From positions 1 to 43,148 of the forward strand of contig CAYMUR010000036.1 of the NCBI GenBank assembly GCA_964393615.1: 43,148 bases of DNA. The letters are read 5' to 3'. The notes beneath the pieces were generated by a model. It made no database searches and was not told where the DNA came from. It saw only the letters and a program-made list of their open reading frames with translations. The stretch is from CAYMUR01 sp964393615. GTDB lineage: Bacteria > Planctomycetota > Planctomycetia > Pirellulales > Pirellulaceae. A program made the translations under genes and the position numbers. Shown in pieces: positions 8,683 through 17,383 of this stretch (positions within the stretch are counted from its first letter, which is position 1; each line of letters begins with the position of its first letter).

Positions 8683-10018
8683 GGGATGTAACACTCAGGC
8701 AGTAGAGCATTTCCTGCCGGGTATCGTCATTGTATGTGGTAGTTCGCATATAGATTCGGTTGCCACAGAACGCAGGTGTAGCGAAGACTTCTGTCCCTAA
8801 TTGGTTCTCGGCGATTAGGTTAAACTCGGTTGGATTTGCGTGCCACAGATAGGTTTGGCCTTCTTCGTTGGTTGCGTAGATCAGATCACCGATGATGACC
8901 GGCGAAGCACTAAACGTACCTCCCAAGCGACCTTTCCACATTTGTTGGCCCGTTGTTGCATGCCAGCACAAGGCCACACCTGCATCGGCAACTGCGTAAA
9001 GATATCCCTTGTCAACGATCATGGATGGCACGTAGATTCGGCTGTTGTTTTCCCAGACAATCTGACCTGATCCATCAGCACGAATAGCAGCCACATGATT
9101 TTTTGGATAACCGCCGCTACTGAATACCAGTTGGCCGTCGGTCACCGTCGAGGTGACACATTCGGTTGTGGCGCCAGATATTTCCCACAACTTTTCGCCT
9201 GTTTCTGGTTCGAAACTTGACACTAAATTGCAGCCAACCATGATAAGTTGGTCGCGGCCTGCCGATTTTACAATGATGGGTGACGTGTAGCTTGGTTTTT
9301 CGGGGCGTTGATGACTCCAGATAATCTTGCCACTTGACCGGGCTAATGCCATCACCATGCCGCCTTGTTTTGTGTCAGCTGAGACGATGACGAGTGCACC
9401 ATAAAGTGCCGGTGAAGATGCATATCCCTGGTGAACTGTGTAGTCAGAAATCTTTCGTTGCCACAGTTGACTTCCATCCGAGCGGTCTAAAGCAGTCGTA
9501 TAAACCGCATGATTATTGAGAAAGCTTGCATAGACTCGCTGGCCATCACAAGCGACTGTTGAGGATGCATGTGAGGATTTTTTGTTGCCCTCAAATACGA
9601 AATGCTGGCGATGCACGACCGAAGACCATAACTGCTTGCCGGTATGGCGGTCCAGGCAGAGAACAGATTGAATCTCCCGTTCTTCTTCTGCGGTTGCCAG
9701 AAACACATGATCACCAACCACAATCGGAGACCCGTGTCCACGACCAGGTATAGCAGCTTTCCAAGCAATGTTTTTTGTAGCACTCCAATTTCGAGGCGGA
9801 TGTTGAGCAGGTGAAGCATGGCCATTTCTCTCCGGACCGCGCCACCAGGGCCAATCATCTTGTCCAACGTTAATGGTAGAAGCCGGTTTTTGTATTTCCG
9901 TGGCAGACAGGTTTGCTGCGATGAAAAAAAGACATAGTATCAAGTTGATTGATGATATGATGTGGTTCATGAGTGCCCGGGATGGATAAATGGAAGAGGT
10001 GCTGTCGAACGCATTCAT
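8663..10018 (-). CDS. Secreted PQQ-like beta-propeller repeat protein
   Basis: A 451-residue protein made of PQQ-enzyme-type beta-propeller repeats, resembling BamB and the many extracellular propellers of planctomycetes. It begins with a signal peptide whose hydrophobic core covers about residues 22-38 and ends in an A-x-A-like site. The mature part starts with WPWWRGPERNG, a signature often found in planctomycete propellers, then repeats of the DRHTGKQLW kind. No catalytic residues of quinoprotein dehydrogenases are evident, so binding or scaffold roles are more likely. The start at 10018 has AAGGA very close (2 nt). An ATG at 9970 would give a shorter signal peptide without SD or positive charge. 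Confidence 0.85.
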   Translation of the reverse strand: MNAFDSTSSIYPSRALMNHIISSINLILCLFFIAANLSATEIQKPASTINVGQDDWPWWRGPERNGHASPAQHPPRNWSATKNIAWKAAIPGRGHGSPIVVGDHVFLATAEEEREIQSVLCLDRHTGKQLWSSVVHRQHFVFEGNKKSSHASSTVACDGQRVYASFLNNHAVYTTALDRSDGSQLWQRKISDYTVHQGYASSPALYGALVIVSADTKQGGMVMALARSSGKIIWSHQRPEKPSYTSPIIVKSAGRDQLIMVGCNLVSSFEPETGEKLWEISGATTECVTSTVTDGQLVFSSGGYPKNHVAAIRADGSGQIVWENNSRIYVPSMIVDKGYLYAVADAGVALCWHATTGQQMWKGRLGGTFSASPVIIGDLIYATNEEGQTYLWHANPTEFNLIAENQLGTEVFATPAFCGNRIYMRTTTYNDDTRQEMLYCLSVTSRLQNKP

Positions 10019-10571
10019 AGTCCTTGTAGCAAACGATCATGTGACGGAGCAGGCGTGAATGCCCCACTAACTTTAATCTATTTGTTGTCTGGTTGCAAAC
10101 ATTCATTCGTCGTAATCCAGATGAAAAACATTTGCACAAAAAGAATGATCTGGTTCAACAAGCGAGGCAATTTCATTGAATTGAAATTGCCAGTGATGAT
10201 TTCACAGCCGACCAAGAGGCATTGCTGAATCAGGAGAAATCCTACAACTCGTTTCTAGTAGGAGACTTCGTTGAACTCCCGTAATCTATTGGCAGCTTCA
10301 CGTTGTTTGCTCGTTGTAGCTTGTCCTTTGGTGGTAAACCGAGCGGCTCAATAGCTCTATGGTTGCTGCCGTACCAGAGGTGACACGCATCGCGTATGTT
10401 GACTCGGAGGTCGTTGCAAGAGAGCCCACCAAGATCTGCTGCTCAACGTTATTACGCAAGAACTGGATACCCAGAAAGCATTTTTCAATCGGTCAGTACC
10501 GAATTGCCAAGACCCTAAAATGAAACGATGAGACACAAAGGGAGTGTTCTGGTTGATGCGTTGATGTTTTT
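10019..10571. other. Long intergenic region with strong inverted repeat
   Basis: No intact gene is recognised in these 553 nt. A perfect 10-bp inverted repeat lies at 10166-10191. On the minus strand, 10298-10492 and 10255-10347 are open in two different frames and could be a frameshifted remnant; evidence for this is weak. Confidence 0.4.
10166..10191. repeat. Perfect 10-bp inverted repeat (hairpin or operator)
   Basis: GGCAATTTCA and TGAAATTGCC flank the 6-nt loop TTGAAT. No T-run follows on either strand, so it is more like an operator or leader hairpin than a terminator. It lies about 150 nt upstream of the PQQ-propeller start at 10018. Confidence 0.6.
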
Positions 10572-10946
10572 CTACCAGGGGGCGCGTAGGTAGTAGATGC
10601 CAAATTGTTTTGTGTTAGAGGGACGATTTGGAAGTGGTTTCAGTGTTTGCCTGTGGCCACCGACAATCGTGGGAGATCTCCGTGAGAACTGGTGATAAAT
10701 CGGCCGCATTTCGTTCATCGTGACACCCCAGCCGTATTCTGTGTGTAGACCAGCTGTCGGTGGCACTATTAAGGCAACAGGTTGCCCCGATTGCGAATGA
10801 TAATACGGTTGATGCCATGGTCGTTGTTGTGCTTCCTGCAGGCGATTGTTTTTGAAAAACAAACAAGGTGGTATCGCCCTGGCAACCTGGCAAAAAAGGC
10901 TCAACGTCAGCCCAGTGATGACAAGTGAATGAATACTACGATGCAT
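10572..10946 (-). CDS. Small secreted protein, Tyr/Pro-rich
   Basis: Unrecognised 124-residue protein. It begins with a clear Sec signal peptide (hydrophobic stretch about 7-22, cleavage probably after ARA at 24). The mature part is rich in Pro, His, Tyr and Arg and contains EYGWGVTMNE. Glycine/aromatic motifs of that sort recur in small secreted proteins of planctomycetes. AGGA 8 nt before the ATG supports the start. It lies 101 nt downstream of, and on the same strand as, another secreted small protein, so the two may be co-expressed envelope components. No enzymatic motif is seen. Confidence 0.7.
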   Translation of the reverse strand: MHRSIHSLVITGLTLSLFCQVARAIPPCLFFKNNRLQEAQQRPWHQPYYHSQSGQPVALIVPPTAGLHTEYGWGVTMNEMRPIYHQFSRRSPTIVGGHRQTLKPLPNRPSNTKQFGIYYLRAPW

Positions 10947-11047
10947 GTTTGTTCCTGTAGTTGGAGGTGGATATCTTATCCAGGTTTCGGTGCCACGTTC
11001 CTATTGACCGCTGAATGGAAGATGGTCGAATTTGTTATGCGTGATAA

Positions 11048-11710
11048 TCAACGAGCAGGCTCAAATACCGAATGAAACAGCTGTCTCATTGATGTGGCAG
11101 CATTGGGTTTATAAGTGACATGGGTACGGTTAAACCCACGGTTACGATTGTACATTCTGTAGTAGGAACGATTGTGTGTGTACATATATTCGTGCGGTAA
11201 AAACGGCTGATAAGTGAAGTAAGTTTGACCTGTGACAGGATGAGTTGGATGCGGTGCAGGGTACATTCTGGCAGCATGTGTGGCACCGGCGTTGGCAGGT
11301 TGATAATAGTTGTAAAAAAGGTCGGGCGACTGAGTGTCTGGTCCTCGTGCTGGTTGGCAATTTGATCCCATACAGCCATTTGATCCCATACAATTGTCGA
11401 CCCGTCTTAGGATTCCGATGCGGGAGGCCAAACCACAACCGTTTCGCATGCGACACGCCAGATTACGTACCGGTTGGGTGGCGATTGTTAATGGCGTTTG
11501 ATGGTGACAGGTAGATTGTGTACAAGCTGTAGCGGCTACGGTGGTGTTCTGGTCAGTGACTGAATCTTGATTGGCCGAAGAATATTCTAGGGTTACATGT
11601 TGGGACAATGTGCCAAAGTCACTGGTAGACTTTGGTTCATCCAGCGCAGCTGCACGGGTGACAATGCCGATCAAAAGGATCATCATTACGTTGGTCATAC
11701 GACGTGGCAT
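11048..11710 (-). CDS. Secreted Cys/Tyr-rich protein, planctomycete type
   Basis: Unrecognised 220-residue protein with a signal peptide (hydrophobic core about 7-16, ending ...TRAAA). AAGGAG 8 nt upstream fixes the ATG at 11710; a longer frame to 11767 lacks support. The mature protein has about eight cysteines in its middle, including a duplicated CMGSN unit. Its C-terminal half is full of Tyr, His, Arg and Asn, with HEYMYTHNRSYYR and related strings, a pattern common in planctomycete secreted proteins of unknown role. The cysteines suggest disulfide bonds outside the cytoplasm. A structural or envelope role is a guess. Confidence 0.75.
   Translation of the reverse strand: MPRRMTNVMMILLIGIVTRAAALDEPKSTSDFGTLSQHVTLEYSSANQDSVTDQNTTVAATACTQSTCHHQTPLTIATQPVRNLACRMRNGCGLASRIGILRRVDNCMGSNGCMGSNCQPARGPDTQSPDLFYNYYQPANAGATHAARMYPAPHPTHPVTGQTYFTYQPFLPHEYMYTHNRSYYRMYNRNRGFNRTHVTYKPNAATSMRQLFHSVFEPAR
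11360..11392. repeat. In-frame 18-bp tandem duplication inside a secreted-protein gene
   Basis: The 15-nt string ATTTGATCCCATACA occurs at 11360-11374 and 11378-11392 (period 18). It encodes the repeated CMGSN peptide of the minus-strand protein, so the duplication keeps the frame and adds a cysteine. Confidence 0.9.
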
Positions 11711-12063
11711 CTGCTTGCTCCTTACGTGGAAAGGCAATGCAGTGGGTGAAAAATGGGACTCCACCATCGAAACACATTTTTGAATATCGTGTTAGCCGAC
11801 AGGAGGCCGACGACGAAGGGAGTTCAATGGAGGGGCGTGAAGGCAGTATTTGGCAGGAAACGTAGGGGAAAATAGCCGGATGAAGGTAGGAGGTCGTCGC
11901 CCGACAATAAATTTTTCGGTTGAGCAGAGTACCACCAATCAATCTAATTTTTGCGATAAGTCCCAGTCCCTGCGATTTGAGGGGCAAATCGGTCTAAAGT
12001 GCTGCTGACGATCCCGGAAAAACCGCTATAATCGAAACCTTTGAGGTTTTAGGAGTATTTTCA
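11711..12063. other. Divergent intergenic region before topoisomerase VI
   Basis: This 353-nt gap contains no gene. It holds a promoter-like site and the ribosome-binding site for top6B; nothing else stands out. Confidence 0.5.
12005..12032 (+). promoter_or_regulatory. Candidate sigma-70 promoter of the topoisomerase VI genes
   Basis: CTGACG (12005-12010) matches four of six bases of the -35 consensus. A 16-nt spacer leads to a perfect TATAAT at 12027-12032. A start near 12040 would leave a leader of about 25 nt carrying AGGAG (12051-12055). Confidence 0.5.
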
Positions 12064-14202
12064 TTGGCATCGACCAAAACTAATTTGCAAAGCCACAAGG
12101 TGAAGAAGAAACCCCAAAAAAAGAAAGTCCAGAAGAAGCGTCCGGCCAGTCGTCGCCCGGCGAAACAATTGACTGCCACTAATAGCAAGCCCAAGGTGAA
12201 AACGGCTCTCAAACCGCGCCGTCGTGCCACTGCGAAAACGATGGCAGCCGCGCAGCGCGATATTTCCGTCAGTGAGTTCTTTGCTAAGAATCGTCATTTA
12301 CTGGGCTTTGACAATCCGCGCAAGGCACTTCTGACGACTGTGAAGGAAGCAGTAGATAATTCTCTCGATGCTTGCGAGGAAGCTGGAATCGTACCAGAGA
12401 TTTGGGTGTGCATCGAACAGACTCGGACTGGTCGCTATAAAGTGGGCATACAGGACAACGGGCCAGGAATTCTCAAGAAACAAATCCCTTTAATTTTCGG
12501 CAAATTACTCTATGGTTCCAAGTTCCATCGCTTACGCATGAGTCGAGGGCAACAAGGAATTGGTATCAGCGCTGCTGGCATGTACGGTATGCTCACGACG
12601 GGTAAACCTATCAAGATTGTTTCCAAGGTGTCTATCCGCAAACCCGCACACTATTACGAACTCCAGATCGATACGAAAAAAAACAAACCAGAAATTCTCA
12701 ATGGCCGTGGGGATGGTGCCGATATTCCACCCGGTGAAAAAGGTCTCCGCTACATTCAAAAAAATGCTATTGAGTGGGTGACACATTACCCTGCTATCGA
12801 AGGAGAAAAGTCGACGGAAGTACGCAGTGGCACACGCGTGACAATCGAGTTGGAGGCTCGTTACCAGCGCGGACGGGGGAGTGTGGATGAATTCTTGCAG
12901 CAGGCGGCGATTGCCAATCCACACGTGACGCTGAATTATGAGGATCCCGACGGAAATCAGCAGGTTTATCAGCGCACGACGAAAATACTTCCACCGGAGC
13001 CACGCGAGATAAAACCGCATCCTTACGGCGTCGAATTGGGACGGCTGATCACTATGTTGAAGGACTCGACAGAAGGTACGCTTTCTCAGTTTCTGACTAC
13101 ATCATTTTCGCGAGTTAGCTCGGCTGTTGCCCGGCGTATTTGCGAAGGAGCGAAACTAAGTACCAGGGCGAGCGTCAGAAAAATTGGCCGTGGCGAAGCG
13201 GATGCATTGTATCAATCGATCCAGTCTACCAAAATCAGTGCACCATCCCTGGATTGTGTGGTACCGATTGGCGAGGAACTGTTGTTAAAAGCTCTTAAGG
13301 AAGTCTTGCCGGGTGAATTTTATACCGCAGCCACACGACCGCCCACTGTCTACCGCGGAAATCCATTCCAGATCGAAGTTGGTTTGGCTTATGGTGGCAT
13401 GTCATCTGCTCAAAAAGTGACTCGTGAAGTACTGGATGAATTGCTCATTCAGAGTGACGCTCGTACCTTGCGACAGTTTCTTATTGTGACTTTTCAAGGT
13501 GTGGGATCGGACGCCGCTGATAAAATCATTAAGGAAGCTGGGCTGGGGACGCGTCAGTCTCCTGCACGGCTGAAGACCAAGGAAATTGATCGGTTTCACC
13601 ATGCGATGCACCATGTTAATCTGGATGCCGGACAAACGATGCAAGTGCTGCGTTACGCGAATCGTGTTCCCCTTCAGTTTCAGCATTCAGCATGTGCCAT
13701 AACCCAGGCGGTGATGAATACTAATTGGCGCAGCTATGGTCTGAGCCAGTCTCGAAGCGCATTGCCAAGTGGTCCGGTTAGTGTCATCGTCCACATGGCC
13801 AGTGTGTGGGTGCCTTTTACAAGTGAGTCCAAGGAGGCAGTTGCCAGCTATCCGGAAATTCAAAAAGAATTGCGACTTGGTTTGCAGGCAGTGGGTCGCA
13901 AGCTGGGCATGTACTTGCGACGACGTCTTAAGGTGCGCCAACAAGGTGAGCGTCGCAACGTCTTTTTGCGATATTTGGGAGAAGTGGCTGGGGCCGTCAG
14001 CGAGATTAATCAAGCTGACCGCGAGGACGTTTATAATCGCTTGCTCCGTGTCGCAAAAAAAAGAACGGCCGAAGCTGATGTCAAGTTGGATAGTCGGGGT
14101 AAGCCAATTGAAATGGACGACACTAAATTTGGTGACAACGTAATCGTCGTTGACCCAGCGGAGGATTTAGCGAGAGCGCTGGGCAATCAGGCTGGCCAGT
14201 AA
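12064..14202 (+). CDS. top6B: DNA topoisomerase VI subunit B
   Basis: ATPase subunit of type IIB topoisomerase, which with subunit A passes one duplex through another to relax or decatenate DNA. GHKL ATPase motifs are plain: EAVDNS (95-100, Asn binding Mg-ATP), DNGPGI (131-136) and GQQGIG (162-167). An H2TH module (about 325-387) and the transducer follow. The transducer is interrupted at about 447-524 by a segment resembling a second H2TH. Residues 1-60 are a Lys/Arg-rich tail. At 712 residues it is much longer than archaeal Top6B (about 530). The start is TTG, with AGGAG 8 nt upstream. It is followed by top6A after 118 nt, probably as one transcript. The enzyme is common in archaea and rarer in bacteria. 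Confidence 0.93.
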   Translation: MASTKTNLQSHKVKKKPQKKKVQKKRPASRRPAKQLTATNSKPKVKTALKPRRRATAKTMAAAQRDISVSEFFAKNRHLLGFDNPRKALLTTVKEAVDNSLDACEEAGIVPEIWVCIEQTRTGRYKVGIQDNGPGILKKQIPLIFGKLLYGSKFHRLRMSRGQQGIGISAAGMYGMLTTGKPIKIVSKVSIRKPAHYYELQIDTKKNKPEILNGRGDGADIPPGEKGLRYIQKNAIEWVTHYPAIEGEKSTEVRSGTRVTIELEARYQRGRGSVDEFLQQAAIANPHVTLNYEDPDGNQQVYQRTTKILPPEPREIKPHPYGVELGRLITMLKDSTEGTLSQFLTTSFSRVSSAVARRICEGAKLSTRASVRKIGRGEADALYQSIQSTKISAPSLDCVVPIGEELLLKALKEVLPGEFYTAATRPPTVYRGNPFQIEVGLAYGGMSSAQKVTREVLDELLIQSDARTLRQFLIVTFQGVGSDAADKIIKEAGLGTRQSPARLKTKEIDRFHHAMHHVNLDAGQTMQVLRYANRVPLQFQHSACAITQAVMNTNWRSYGLSQSRSALPSGPVSVIVHMASVWVPFTSESKEAVASYPEIQKELRLGLQAVGRKLGMYLRRRLKVRQQGERRNVFLRYLGEVAGAVSEINQADREDVYNRLLRVAKKRTAEADVKLDSRGKPIEMDDTKFGDNVIVVDPAEDLARALGNQAGQ
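13423..13611 (+). other. Second H2TH-like module inside Top6B
   Basis: Residues 468-516 align without gaps to residues 339-387, with 17 of 49 identical by my count (shared TLxQFL, F, V, S, A, I, A, L, TR, S, E, D). The segment sits between the transducer strings GLAYGG (440-445) and LRYANRVPL (529-537), which are nearly contiguous in archaeal Top6B as I remember it. Confidence 0.7.
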
Positions 14203-14320
14203 ACACCGTTAAGCCTGCAAGATATATCTACAAAATCCGGTTGTTTTCAGAACGATTTTACTTGTTGTTTTAGCAATCTAATCATTGGTATCCATAGGTA
14301 CTCTGATCAAGAAACTCGTC

Positions 14321-15460
14321 ATGGCAAAAAAGAAATCTCCTTCCAGAAAATCAACTGCGACACCGCAGGACAAACGTACTTTGACACAATTACGTCGTTT
14401 AGCAGACGGTGTTGTTTCGTCAGCGAATCGAAGTCGAGATCCGTACATCGACATTCCGACGCGCGCTCTTTCGAATGTTCGCTACAGTCCCCGTAAACGG
14501 ATCATCGAAATGGGATCTAATACCAATCGCCGACAGTTGTTTAATCTGTCACAAGCAAAAAGTTACATGCAAACAATGCTTGTTGCCAGTGGCTGTAAGC
14601 GTTTGATCGAAGAAGGTAAAACTACCAGCATCCGAGGATTGTTTTACCTGCTGAAACATACGATCGAAGGAACCAAGGAAGAAACATTTTCTGAGCAGAG
14701 TGAATGCGATCCAGTGATCGAAGACTCCGAAGTGCTGCTGAATGCGTTACGGGAAGAATTGCATCTGTACGCCCAGACGAAAGGTACGATGGTTGGGAAT
14801 ATTGTTATTAACGACACAGGCAACGAGATTAACTGTGCTGCCATGGGAAGGGGAGGATATGGAATCCCCTCGATCGTTGAACCAAATGTGGTTAAGTTGG
14901 ATCGCAAAAAATGCAAAGCCAAGTTTGTACTCCATGTCGAAAAAGATACGGTTTGGCAACGTTTCAACGAGGATCGTTTTTGGGAAGAACATAACTGTAT
15001 CCTGACGCATGGCGGAGGACAGCCACCGCGTGGAGTCCGGCGGTTACTGAATCGCTTGCATACGGAACTTGGGTTGTCGGTTTATTGTTTGTTGGATAAT
15101 GATCCTTGGGGCTACTATATCTACAGCGTCATCAAGCAAGGTTCCATCAATCTGGCCTATGAATCGCAAAGGATGGCAATTCCGACGGCAAAGTTTCTAG
15201 GCCTTCGTAGTATCGATCTTGAGCGGTGTGACCTTTCCAGTAGTGTAAAAATAAATCTCAACGACAATGACCGCAAACGAGCCAAGCAGATTGCCAGTTA
15301 CCCCTGGTTCGAAAAGAAAAAAGCATGGCAACGGGAAATAAAAAAGATGCTGGACAATGGGTTCAAGCTAGAAGTTGAATCCTTGATTAGCAAAGACATC
15401 AGTTATGTGACCGAACAATATGTGCCCGAACGTTTGGAAAAACGTGACTGGTTGGATTGA
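14321..15460 (+). CDS. top6A: DNA topoisomerase VI subunit A (Spo11-like)
   Basis: DNA-cleaving subunit of topoisomerase VI, related to Spo11, 379 residues from this ATG. The winged-helix 5Y-CAP domain carries SIRGLFY, whose Tyr109 should be the nucleophile that links to the 5' DNA end. The Toprim domain supplies the metal-binding acids in HVEKD (Glu207) and LDNDPWGYY (Asp259, Asp261). The length is typical of the family (about 370-390). The first ten residues are again basic (MAKKKSPSRK). An in-frame TTG at 14285 would add 12 residues but has no ribosome-binding site; the ATG itself has only a weak one. Lying 118 nt after top6B, it probably shares its transcript. Confidence 0.93.
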   Translation: MAKKKSPSRKSTATPQDKRTLTQLRRLADGVVSSANRSRDPYIDIPTRALSNVRYSPRKRIIEMGSNTNRRQLFNLSQAKSYMQTMLVASGCKRLIEEGKTTSIRGLFYLLKHTIEGTKEETFSEQSECDPVIEDSEVLLNALREELHLYAQTKGTMVGNIVINDTGNEINCAAMGRGGYGIPSIVEPNVVKLDRKKCKAKFVLHVEKDTVWQRFNEDRFWEEHNCILTHGGGQPPRGVRRLLNRLHTELGLSVYCLLDNDPWGYYIYSVIKQGSINLAYESQRMAIPTAKFLGLRSIDLERCDLSSSVKINLNDNDRKRAKQIASYPWFEKKKAWQREIKKMLDNGFKLEVESLISKDISYVTEQYVPERLEKRDWLD

Positions 15461-15951
15461 TTGCAATTGAAAATCCTGTGGTGGATTTGTATGTACGCTA
15501 CTCAGAGATTGGTGTCGATACTTCGAATTGCAAAGACAAAAACTAAAAAGGTCAGCTGCAAAACTAGCGAAACCAGTATCGTTGTAGATCTTCTGAGAAG
15601 TGTTTGTATTGGTGTAGCTTGAGTTCAGTCGAAATGTGGCTTGGTGAACGCAGCTTGAATCCTTGTTGAAATTGCGACGAGTGTGCCAAGGTTCCAGATT
15701 AAAGTCACGACGTCATACTAGTCAAAATACTGGTCAAACGATTTTCCAAGTTCAGGCAACAATATTCAGTTCTTTTTCCAAATGTCGTTTTGGCCTGGGT
15801 CGGTTAGTGACGGAAAATCACCAGCATCTGTTTTTGGTGCGATGCGATTTGTCTTCGTGAAATGTTTCATTGGATGGTACGAATGCAACTAGGGCAGGGC
15901 AGTTTGAACAAATCGTGAAATCGCCCCTATTTTTCGGATGGTTACACTTCA
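15461..15951. other. Intergenic region without recognisable gene
   Basis: These 491 nt between top6A and the Cys-repeat gene contain no convincing ORF on either strand, no T-tailed hairpin and no strong promoter match. The distance suggests the downstream gene has its own promoter. Confidence 0.4.
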
Positions 15952-17292
15952 ATGCTGAGCGATCGCCAAAATCAACATGTTTTACACGAATTATCTGATG
16001 ACGGAGCGTTTGCCGTGTGGGCTCTGGCAACACTGGGCGTTGAAACTCATTCAAAGGATGGCTCTCAAATCGAATTTGATGTACCAAAGGCCTATCAGGA
16101 TTGCTTTGGCTCAGCAGAACACGTCGTTTTTGCAATGGATAAACAAGTGGTTCCGACACCAACGAGGCTGGGTGATGGGATCGAACGCATTGAATCAGAG
16201 GTAACGTTGTTGACCCAGCTTGCTGAATGTTTACAAGTTCAAGGTTCATGGGCCCATGCTACTTCGGCGGACCAACCGACAAGTGTGCATCGCCTGGCAT
16301 CTGCCATGTTTGATGCATTTGAGGTCGAACGTGGTAATGTGATTTTGGCGGGATGTGCGTTAGAGGATCACCCTATTGTGAGGTTTACATATCGCCATGC
16401 ATCTTCGGAAAACACTTATAGTGTGGTGCACGTATTCATGAGACCGGATGGTACGATATTGGATGAATTAGCGATCAGCGCACTTGGGCTAGATAAGGTG
16501 GTGCCATTACGTCATAAACCGCCTCGATTAACCGATGATCAATCGCAACGCATGTTGGATTTGATTGACTTGCACTCCGAATATGCCAAGGATCAATATG
16601 AGTTACTGGCGAAAACATTAATTTGGTGTAAATTTGCCACAGGGAAATTGGCGTTATCGATTGGCAGCAGTCGTGCCGAAGTTGCTTTTTCCGGGTGGGC
16701 CAAGCCTTTCGCAGATCGTCATACCAAACCACCTCCATTCATTTGCCCCGTAAGTGGCGTAAAGACTTATCGGGTTGCCGCCACAGATCGTGGAAAGATT
16801 GTTTCACAGGATGTGATCGTCACATGTGAACAGTCGGGTCAGAAAGTGATGAATGAGCAGTTGTTGACGTGCCCGGTGACAGGTCGTCGAGCCCTCGAAG
16901 AATTTTTTTCCCTGTGTGCTACAAGTGGCGAGCGCGTGTTGAGTGCTGCGATGGTACGCTGTACTGTCTGTCAGCAACCTGTTAGTCCTCGGGGAATTAA
17001 ATTTCAGGCCTGTATTGCTTGTCGTTCTATGCGTAGCGTACGTAAAGAAGACCCGCGTATGGCCCGTTTGCTAGACGAGTATCCAGCACTTGATCGTTGG
17101 CGACGGTGGAAGATTTACGAAACGTCACGTGTTTATATCTTGACTGCCTACGGTCTGATCGACCGGTTGTTGGTGGTCATTGACAAGGAATCACTGGAAA
17201 CTTTTCGAGTGGCAAATTCCAGTCGGTTTGCCAGTGCATGGATTGATGCTTCTGAATTACAACGGGAAGAAATCTTAGGGAGCAAACATTAG
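15952..17292 (+). CDS. Unrecognised protein with 15-residue Cys repeats
   Basis: I do not recognise this 446-residue protein as a named family. The first 255 residues look globular with no clear motif. From residue 265 comes a Cys array: C265PVSG, C292EQSG, C307PVTG, C322ATSG, then C337TVC340 and C354IAC357. Cysteines 292, 307, 322 and 337 are exactly 15 apart, each of the first three starting C-x2-[ST]-G followed by hydrophobics, with zinc-ribbon-like pairs at the end. The last 85 residues are mixed alpha/beta. It may bind zinc and nucleic acid or protein partners. The start has only a weak SD. It follows the topoisomerase VI genes by 490 nt, so a link is possible but not shown. Confidence 0.8.
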   Translation: MLSDRQNQHVLHELSDDGAFAVWALATLGVETHSKDGSQIEFDVPKAYQDCFGSAEHVVFAMDKQVVPTPTRLGDGIERIESEVTLLTQLAECLQVQGSWAHATSADQPTSVHRLASAMFDAFEVERGNVILAGCALEDHPIVRFTYRHASSENTYSVVHVFMRPDGTILDELAISALGLDKVVPLRHKPPRLTDDQSQRMLDLIDLHSEYAKDQYELLAKTLIWCKFATGKLALSIGSSRAEVAFSGWAKPFADRHTKPPPFICPVSGVKTYRVAATDRGKIVSQDVIVTCEQSGQKVMNEQLLTCPVTGRRALEEFFSLCATSGERVLSAAMVRCTVCQQPVSPRGIKFQACIACRSMRSVRKEDPRMARLLDEYPALDRWRRWKIYETSRVYILTAYGLIDRLLVVIDKESLETFRVANSSRFASAWIDASELQREEILGSKH

Positions 17293-17313
17293 GCTGTGTG
17301 ATTCTAGAACATC

Positions 17314-17362
17314 CTGGCAGATAGCAAGGAGCAAACCTTTTGCTTAGTGGTGGCATTGCCAG
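17314..17362. terminator. Possible bidirectional terminator (two-tier stem)
   Basis: CTGGCA (17314-17319) pairs with TGCCAG (17357-17362), and inside it AGCAAA (17330-17335) pairs with TTTGCT (17339-17344). It lies between convergent genes. The lack of a T-run makes the call tentative. Confidence 0.3.
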
Positions 17363-17383
17363 ACAACCTGCTACCCCTTCATT

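Noticed and set aside
12532..13020. 162-codon ORF antisense to top6B
   Set aside because: Shadow of a strongly conserved gene; the protein has no coherent motif.
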